A stretch of DNA of 38,659 bases from Acidobacteriota bacterium (lineage in GTDB: Bacteria; Acidobacteriota; Terriglobia; Acidiferrales; UBA7541): NCBI GenBank assembly GCA_003224525.1, contig QHZB01000233.1:1-38659 (forward strand), given 5' to 3'. This document shows positions 33,130-38,659 of the stretch, in pieces. The notes beneath the pieces were generated by a model. That model did no database searches. It saw only the letters and a list, made by a program, of their open reading frames with translations, and was not told the DNA's origin. How positions within the stretch are numbered: the stretch's first letter is position 1; every line of letters starts with the position of its first letter. Both the position numbers and the translations under genes were made by a program.

Positions 33130-36100
33130 ATGAAGGTTGACGCGCAATTCCGGCAACTGCGTTCGTGGTGTTGCCGCAGCATCTCATTCGCAATCGTTTT
33201 GGCGATGGCATTCTGCCTCGCAGTGCCGTTTGCCGGCGCGCAGAGCACCGGCGGCCGCATCCGCGGCACGGTGGTGGATCCCAGTGGCGGAGCGGTGACC
33301 GCCGCTAACGTTAACCTCCGAAATGAAGCGACCGGCGGCGAGCGCACAGCCCAATCCAGCGCGACGGGTGAATATGTGTTTCTTGAAGTTCCCGTCGGCA
33401 CTTACACAGTGGAGCTTCAGCTAACTGGATTCAAGAAGTACCTGCGCAAGGGTGTCACCCTCGAACTGAACCAAATTCTGACACTCGACATTACTCTCCA
33501 AATTGGCGGCTCGACGGAAGTGGTGGAAGTCACTGGCGCACCTCCCGTGGTGGATACGACCTCGACGCAGCTCGGGGCGGTGGTGAACGAGCGCGCGGTG
33601 AGCCAATTGCCGCTCAACGCTCGCGATACCTACCAACTGCTGCAATTGCAGCCCGGAGTCCAGGGCGTTGGAGGATCAGATCTTTTCTACGGGAGCAATC
33701 AGTCGGGCGCCGTTTCTGTCAATGGAGGCCGTGGGCGCTCCAACAATTTCAACGTCAACGGCGGCGATGGTAACGATCTGTTTGTAAACTCCCCGGGAAT
33801 TCAGCCGACTCCCGACAGCATCGCGGAATTCCGCGTCCTGACCAATACGTTCGATGCCGAATACGGGCGCAACTCTGGTGCTGTCATCAACGTGGTCACC
33901 AAGTCGGGAACCAACAATCTCCATGGCAACGTCTACGAATTCCTGCGCAACCAATTATTCAATGCCAAGGGCTACCTCGATCTGCGGCGGCCCGATGACA
34001 AGCAAAACCAGTTCGGCGGAACGTTTGGCGGTCCTATCAAGAAAGATCGGACCTTCTTCTTCGCGTCTTATGAAGGACGCCGCGTGGTCCACGGAATCTC
34101 CTCCGATCCCGTCGTGGTTCCGACAGCTGCTGAGCGAAACGGAGACTTCTCGGCTACGCCATTCGATCCCAGCGCCACCATTCAGGATCAGTTGGTTGCT
34201 GACGTCTTCAATGCCCGGTGTAATCTCGGCGCCTCGGTAGGCGACGCCTACGGTACACTTTTTCCGGGAAGCATAATTCCGTCGAACTGCCTGGACCCGG
34301 TCGCAGTTGACCTTATGAAACGCTACGTCCCCTGTCCTAACGCGGACCCCAAGTGCTCCAATCTCACGCCAGGTGGCGCCAATGTCTTCCAATCCATTCC
34401 CAATGAGAGTTCGCACGCCAACCAGTTCACCATGAAACTGGACCACCGGATCAACGAGAAGCAGAATCTGAGCATCTACTACTACTTCAACGACTCGTTC
34501 GACGCGCAACCGTTCACAAGATTCCAGGCAGCTACCCCGAATCTGCTTGAGGGATTCGGCAACAACAACGCCACCCGCGCGCAGCAGATTAACGTTTCCC
34601 ATGCATGGACCATCAACTCCAGCGTCGTGAACGAATTAAGGCTTAGCTATTTCCGCGAGGCGCAAGGCACATTCCTTCATCCGCAACACACCAACCTGGT
34701 GACCGATTCCTGTAGTTCCGCGGTGGCTCCGATCTGCTTCACCGGCACCACTGACGTACCTGGTGTCATCCCATCCGACCCAAAGATCGGGATCACGCCA
34801 GGTCTCGGCCCCAAGCGGGAAGGTATGCCGTTCATCTCCATTTCTGGCGGATTTACCATTGGCAACGACTTCGAAGGCGAGTTGCCGCAAAAGGGAAACA
34901 CCTATCAGCTCAGCGACAGCTTGACCAAAGTAATGGGCAACCACACCACCAAGTTCGGCGTGGATCTCAGAAATCAACGCTTCTTCCAAACGTTGTTCTT
35001 TGACCCCAACGGTGATTACAGCTACTTCGGCGGCGGTTTAAACGACCCGATCGCCCTCGACGTCAATGGAAACCAGAACCTGTTTCCCAACTATTTACTG
35101 GGTCTTCCAGATTCGTATTTGCAGGGGTCAGCCCAAAGTGAGGACGTTCGTGGCAACTCGATCTACCTGTTTGCGCAAGATAGCTGGAAAATCCGGCGAA
35201 CTCTGACCCTCAACTATGGATTGCGTTGGGAATACAACCAACCGCTCTACGATGCGGGGTTGCGCTACCAAACTTTCAGGCCGGGGCAGGCTACGACGAC
35301 CTATCCCTGCCAACTCACGGCGGCAAGCCAGGCAAACCTCGGATATCCTGATACCAACTGCAACCCCGGCGGTTCAGCTGCGGCGGTATTCCCGCTGGGC
35401 CTGGTCGTCCCCGGGGACAAAGGTGTTCCGAAAGGGCTCACCGACAATTACTACAAGTCTTTTGCTCCTCGTATTGGAATTGCCTGGGATCCCAAGGGAG
35501 ATGGTAAGACCACCGTCCGCGGCGGATGGGGACTCTTCTACAACCCGATCGAGCAACTTGTGCTCGAGCAATTCCAGGCTGAGCCGCCCTTCGGTGGTAG
35601 CTCGCTCCTATCCGAAGGCCTGTTCAACACCCCTTTTGTTCTTCAAGATGGAACCGTGGCGCCCAATCCCTTTAACGGGGTTCTTACTCCGCTGCACGGA
35701 ACCCCGACCGACTGGTCCGCCTTCCGTCCCATCCTGCTGTTTGGGGAACTTGAACCCAAACTGCGCTCGCAGTACACCGCGCAGTATAACTTCGGGATCC
35801 AGCATCAGCTGACAAAGGACATGGTGCTCTCTGTTGGTTACGTGGGCTCACAGGGACACCGCCTGCTCGCTACCCACGACATCAATTTTGGAAACGCGCA
35901 GACCTGCATCGACATGCAGAATATTTCGGATTACTACACAAACGTCGCGCCGAACGCGGGCTTGGCTTCCGATTATGCCTGCGGGCCGTTCTTCGCTGAC
36001 AGTTCTTTCTTCCTGCCTGCGGGTTCGGTACCTGCAGGCTTCACGGTACACCTCCCGTACGGCTCGGTTCCGACCATCGGTCCTGGTAATCCGGATACCA

Positions 36101-36939
36101 CCTTGGTCGGCTTGCGTCGGTTCAGTTCGCCGATTTGCGAGCCCACCACGGGAGTCGGCTGCCCCTCCGATGGCGTCCCGGTATTTTCCAGCATCTTTGC
36201 CCAAGACACAGTCGCGAACTCGAATTACAACTCGTTGCAAGCTTCGCTGGAGAAGAGAATGAGCCATGGCTTGCAGTTTGAGTTGGCCTACACCTTCAGC
36301 AAGTCCATCGACAACGCCTCCAGCTTTGAGAGCATCCTGAGACCGATTTGCGACCGTTGTAATCGCGCGCTCTCTCTCTTTGACGCGCGGCACCGGTTCG
36401 TGCTCAGCTACCTTTGGTCGCTTCCGGTGCCCGAATATCAGGGTGCGAAGGGCAAGGTCCTGAACGGATGGCAGGTTTCGGGCATTACTACTCTTCAGAC
36501 CGGTTTCCCAATTCGACTGGAGTCGAGCAACGACTCGGAACTGGAAAACAGCTTTGACTTCGAACTGCCTGGTAAACCGGATCTAATTGCCCCATTCCGC
36601 ACGTTTGATCCCAGAACCCACGGAGGCCTCTACTTTGATCCCAATTCCTTCGCTCTCCCCGTCCAGGATTTCAATTCGACACCACTACAGTTGTTGGGCA
36701 ACGCGCCGCGGACCATCTGCTGCGGACCGGGGATTTCTAACTTCGATTTCTCAGTGCAGAAGGTCACACGCATGGGAGAAAAAATGCACCTTGAGTTCCG
36801 CGCCGAGTTTTTTAACATCTTTAATCATACCCAGTTTCTGAACCCAGACGGCAGCATCACCGACGGAGCGGATTTCGGCCGCGTCAAGCGCACTCGAGAG
36901 CCGCGGCAGGTGCAGTTCGCACTGAAGCTGTTCTTCTAG
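33130..36939 (+). CDS. TonB-dependent receptor with carboxypeptidase-regulatory-like domain (Oar-like)
   Basis: 1,269 residues from ATG 33130 with GGTGAGGGG upstream. A signal peptide (SFAIVLAMAFCLAVPFAGAQS) is followed by a carboxypeptidase-regulatory-like beta domain (RIRGTVVDPSGGAVTAANVN to about residue 105), then a TonB plug (GAVVNERAVSQLPLNARDT, PDSIAEFRVLTNTFDAEYGR) and a barrel ending QVQFALKLFF, a terminal Phe as in outer-membrane proteins. The mid-barrel segment KFGVDLRNQRFFQTLFF and NYNSLQASLEKRMSHGLQFE are typical of the Acidobacteriota Oar/SusC-like class. No SusD partner is present. It is divergent from the regulator, so both may be controlled from the same 106-base gap. Confidence 0.92.
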   Translation: MKVDAQFRQLRSWCCRSISFAIVLAMAFCLAVPFAGAQSTGGRIRGTVVDPSGGAVTAANVNLRNEATGGERTAQSSATGEYVFLEVPVGTYTVELQLTGFKKYLRKGVTLELNQILTLDITLQIGGSTEVVEVTGAPPVVDTTSTQLGAVVNERAVSQLPLNARDTYQLLQLQPGVQGVGGSDLFYGSNQSGAVSVNGGRGRSNNFNVNGGDGNDLFVNSPGIQPTPDSIAEFRVLTNTFDAEYGRNSGAVINVVTKSGTNNLHGNVYEFLRNQLFNAKGYLDLRRPDDKQNQFGGTFGGPIKKDRTFFFASYEGRRVVHGISSDPVVVPTAAERNGDFSATPFDPSATIQDQLVADVFNARCNLGASVGDAYGTLFPGSIIPSNCLDPVAVDLMKRYVPCPNADPKCSNLTPGGANVFQSIPNESSHANQFTMKLDHRINEKQNLSIYYYFNDSFDAQPFTRFQAATPNLLEGFGNNNATRAQQINVSHAWTINSSVVNELRLSYFREAQGTFLHPQHTNLVTDSCSSAVAPICFTGTTDVPGVIPSDPKIGITPGLGPKREGMPFISISGGFTIGNDFEGELPQKGNTYQLSDSLTKVMGNHTTKFGVDLRNQRFFQTLFFDPNGDYSYFGGGLNDPIALDVNGNQNLFPNYLLGLPDSYLQGSAQSEDVRGNSIYLFAQDSWKIRRTLTLNYGLRWEYNQPLYDAGLRYQTFRPGQATTTYPCQLTAASQANLGYPDTNCNPGGSAAAVFPLGLVVPGDKGVPKGLTDNYYKSFAPRIGIAWDPKGDGKTTVRGGWGLFYNPIEQLVLEQFQAEPPFGGSSLLSEGLFNTPFVLQDGTVAPNPFNGVLTPLHGTPTDWSAFRPILLFGELEPKLRSQYTAQYNFGIQHQLTKDMVLSVGYVGSQGHRLLATHDINFGNAQTCIDMQNISDYYTNVAPNAGLASDYACGPFFADSSFFLPAGSVPAGFTVHLPYGSVPTIGPGNPDTTLVGLRRFSSPICEPTTGVGCPSDGVPVFSSIFAQDTVANSNYNSLQASLEKRMSHGLQFELAYTFSKSIDNASSFESILRPICDRCNRALSLFDARHRFVLSYLWSLPVPEYQGAKGKVLNGWQVSGITTLQTGFPIRLESSNDSELENSFDFELPGKPDLIAPFRTFDPRTHGGLYFDPNSFALPVQDFNSTPLQLLGNAPRTICCGPGISNFDFSVQKVTRMGEKMHLEFRAEFFNIFNHTQFLNPDGSITDGADFGRVKRTREPRQVQFALKLFF

Positions 36940-36966
36940 CGAGCTAGAGGAGAGCGACGATAGTTC

Positions 36967-36998
36967 AGAAGGCGCGGCACGCAAGAGCCGCGCCTTCT
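36967..36998 (+). terminator. Hairpin terminator after the TonB-dependent receptor
   Basis: AGAAGGCGCGGC and GCCGCGCCTTCT form a perfect 12-bp stem with an 8-base loop, 27 bases after the stop. The downstream T-run is poor (CACGTTTG), so it may act with Rho or mainly protect the mRNA end. Confidence 0.65.
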
Positions 36999-37168
36999 CA
37001 CGTTTGAAAAAATTTGCACGGAGAGTGCCACCCGTCAGGCCATTGCGATCCTCGTTGGAATTGCAGGGTGTACACTGAAAGTAAGGCAAAAGCCGCGCAA
37101 GAGCATCATCAGGTTTTCCACGCCGATACTGACCGCAGGGAACAGACCTGCAATCACGGAGCACTCAA

Positions 37169-38551
37169 ATGCACGACGCACTACAGAAGGAAATCGCCAC
37201 CTACGAAAAGCGCACGCCGAAATCGGCAGTCGCCCACAAGCGTGCTCTGGAACGCATCCCGCTCGGGGTTGCGAGCAATTACCGCCATTACGAACCATAT
37301 CCGCTCTTCGTGAAGGATGGAAAGGGCAGCCGGATTCACGACGTCGACGGCAACGAGTACATCGACCACAACCTGTGTTTCGGCGCGCTGATGGCGGGGC
37401 ATTGCCATCCCGCCGTCGTGAAAGCCGTCGAACAAAAGCTGCATGAAGGAACAACCTTCGGGATGCCGCACGAGCAGGAATGGGAGCTTGCAGAGGAAAT
37501 TTGTAAGCGTTATCCGGTGGATATGGTGCGGTTCGGTTCCAGCGGAACGGAAGTCACGATGCACGCCTGCCGCATCGCGCGCGCCGCCACGGGCCGCGAC
37601 AAGATTCTGAAGTTCGAAGGCGCGTACCACGGCCTGCATGACAACGCGCTCGTCAGCGTCAAGCCCAATGCCGAAGACTACGGTGATCCAGAGGCTCCCA
37701 ATTCCGTTCCCGGGGGCGGTGGCGTGCCGAAGGCTTCGCTCGAGAATGTTGTCGTCGCCAGCTTCAACAACCTGAGGAGTGTCGAGAATCGTTTTAAGCA
37801 GTATCCTGGCCAGATCGCTGCGATCATTCTCGAACCCATCCTCATGAACGTCGGACTGTGCATGCCGCAGCCCGGTTTCTTGCAGGGCCTGCGCGACATC
37901 TGCACAAAAAACGGCGCGTTGCTGATCTTCGACGAAGTGAAAACGGGCGCGAAGCTGGCCTGGGGCGGCGCTAGCGAATTTTTCGGCGTGAATCCGGACA
38001 TGATCTGCCTGGCAAAGTCCATCGGCGGCGGCTTGCCGCTGGGAGCATTCGGCGCGAGCCGCGCGGTAATGGATCTGATCTCGCAGCACAAGGTCTTCCA
38101 CGGCGGCACCTACAACACGAACCGTGTGGCCATGGCTGCGGGCCTGGCGACGTTCCGCGAAGTCCTCACGCGCGAGAATTATGCGCACGTCGGCAAGCTC
38201 GGCAAAAATCTCACCGAAGGCTATCGCGCCATCGTCAAGAAATCCGGCCTGCAAGCCTACGTCGCCAGCGCCGGCGTCAACGGCACCTTGATGCTCTATC
38301 CGAAGGAGATTCAGAACTACCGCGACTGGACCAAGATCGACGTCGATCTCTGGCGGCACTACTGGTTCGCCATGGTCAATCGCGGCGTACTCGCGCAGCC
38401 CTATTGGTGGGACGAGCAGTGGACCATCTCCGTTCAGCACACGGAAGCCGACATTGACAAGCACCTCGCCGTTTTTGAAGAAATCGCGCCGGCGCTCAGG
38501 AAGGCACAGCAAGAGCGAGGCCTGGCATTTGTGGGCGCAGCCGGACATTAG
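37169..38551 (+). CDS. Class III PLP aminotransferase, glutamate-1-semialdehyde aminomutase-like
   Basis: 460 residues. Motifs in order: IHDVDGNEYIDHNLCFGALM near the N-terminus, RFGSSGTEVTMHACRIARAA (PLP phosphate site), KFEGAYHGLHD, LLIFDEVKTG (the Asp that holds the PLP ring), and ICLAKSIGGGLPLGAFG with the PLP lysine at residue 283. The sequence resembles GSAM but is about 30 residues longer than the usual hemL product and is not near other tetrapyrrole genes, so amine or amino-acid transamination is likelier. A probable permease gene follows 34 bases later. Confidence 0.85.
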   Translation: MHDALQKEIATYEKRTPKSAVAHKRALERIPLGVASNYRHYEPYPLFVKDGKGSRIHDVDGNEYIDHNLCFGALMAGHCHPAVVKAVEQKLHEGTTFGMPHEQEWELAEEICKRYPVDMVRFGSSGTEVTMHACRIARAATGRDKILKFEGAYHGLHDNALVSVKPNAEDYGDPEAPNSVPGGGGVPKASLENVVVASFNNLRSVENRFKQYPGQIAAIILEPILMNVGLCMPQPGFLQGLRDICTKNGALLIFDEVKTGAKLAWGGASEFFGVNPDMICLAKSIGGGLPLGAFGASRAVMDLISQHKVFHGGTYNTNRVAMAAGLATFREVLTRENYAHVGKLGKNLTEGYRAIVKKSGLQAYVASAGVNGTLMLYPKEIQNYRDWTKIDVDLWRHYWFAMVNRGVLAQPYWWDEQWTISVQHTEADIDKHLAVFEEIAPALRKAQQERGLAFVGAAGH

Positions 38552-38585
38552 TCCGCTCCAGTACGTCGGTTAGGAGAGAACGCCA

Positions 38586-38659
38586 TTGGCGAACGAGGTC
38601 ACCACTGCGCCGGCAGCGGCTGTAACGCAAGAAGCGCCCCGCCTGCGCCGGGTGCTGGG
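38586..38659 (+). CDS. Probable APC-family permease, N-terminus only
   Basis: A strong TTAGGAGAG site precedes a TTG start; 24 codons are visible before the window ends (ANEVTTAPAAAVTQEAPRL then RRVLG). A soluble Ala/Pro/Thr start leading into LRRVLG is how many amino-acid/polyamine APC permeases begin, just ahead of the first membrane segment. The call rests on that short piece and on the neighbouring aminotransferase. Confidence 0.5.
   Translation, partial: MANEVTTAPAAAVTQEAPRLRRVL

Noticed and set aside
36967-36998. Reading the receptor's 3' hairpin as an attachment site or phage core
   Set aside because: It is a plain 12-bp stem right after a stop codon; no integrase or direct repeat accompanies it.
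37181-38548. A 455-codon minus-strand frame opposite the aminotransferase
   Set aside because: Exact shadow of a gene with all PLP motifs; no motif of its own.
37169-38551. Naming the aminotransferase hemL
   Set aside because: It is longer than usual HemL, lies in an amine-transport context and no tetrapyrrole gene is near.

Overview
The window looks like a piece of an Acidobacteriota chromosome or metagenome-assembled genome. The main signs are: a 1,269-residue receptor with an N-terminal carboxypeptidase-regulatory-like domain, a TonB plug and a barrel ending in Phe; several small or secreted proteins of types I associate with that phylum; high G+C with many long antisense shadow frames; and compact single-strand operons. 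No rRNA, tRNA, CRISPR array, transposase or phage gene was seen. The taxonomic call is inference from protein style and could not be checked by search.

Layout. (1) 1-1837: 3' part of an exported PQQ-like beta-propeller protein. (2) 1868-13992, all on the minus strand: a tight surface-glycan cluster. In transcription order it holds two GT4 glycosyltransferases, a membrane-anchored transglutaminase-like protein, a glutamine-dependent asparagine synthase, a NodU/CmcH-type carbamoyltransferase, a 39-residue Lys-rich peptide, a third GT4 enzyme, an NAD-dependent sugar epimerase/dehydratase, a WecA/MraY-type polyprenyl-phosphate sugar-1-phosphate transferase and a geranylgeranyl-reductase-type flavoprotein. 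(3) 14092-17381: an exported SH3-like protein, a HAD phosphatase and a DUF1015 protein. (4) 17523-18878: a toxin-antitoxin graveyard. It has an intact ribbon-helix-helix antitoxin, a PIN-toxin head fused by deletion to a HicB-like tail, a HicA gene broken by frameshifts and a stop, and a HigB-like toxin with one amber codon facing an intact HigA-like antitoxin.

(5) 18951-25057: housekeeping and signalling genes, namely a YdeI/DUF1905 protein, a STAS anti-sigma antagonist, a tiny zinc ribbon, an exported protein, a cation-diffusion-facilitator transporter, a metallo-beta-lactamase/PilZ fusion and a radical SAM protein. (6) 25184-33080, minus strand: a polyamine-type ABC importer operon. It is headed by a MerR-XRE-cupin three-domain regulator and an exported YtcJ-type amidohydrolase, followed by the lipoprotein, ATPase and two permeases with GTGA/ATGA overlaps. 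It has a consensus-like promoter at the head and a hairpin/U-tract terminator at the end, with a CMD-family protein and two small genes downstream. (7) 33130-38659, plus strand: the divergent TonB-dependent receptor, a GSAM-like class III aminotransferase and the first 24 codons of a probable APC permease.

How they may work together. Region 2 reads as a pathway that loads a sugar on a polyprenyl carrier, extends it with GT4 enzymes and decorates it by carbamoylation and amidation; no flippase or polymerase is inside the window. Regions 6-7 read as a regulated acquisition system for an acylated or amide-linked amine: outer-membrane receptor, exported hydrolase, periplasmic binding protein and ABC permease, then PLP aminotransferase. 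The sensor resembles PuuR-type XRE-cupin regulators but carries an extra MerR DNA-binding domain. The substrate assignment is inference.
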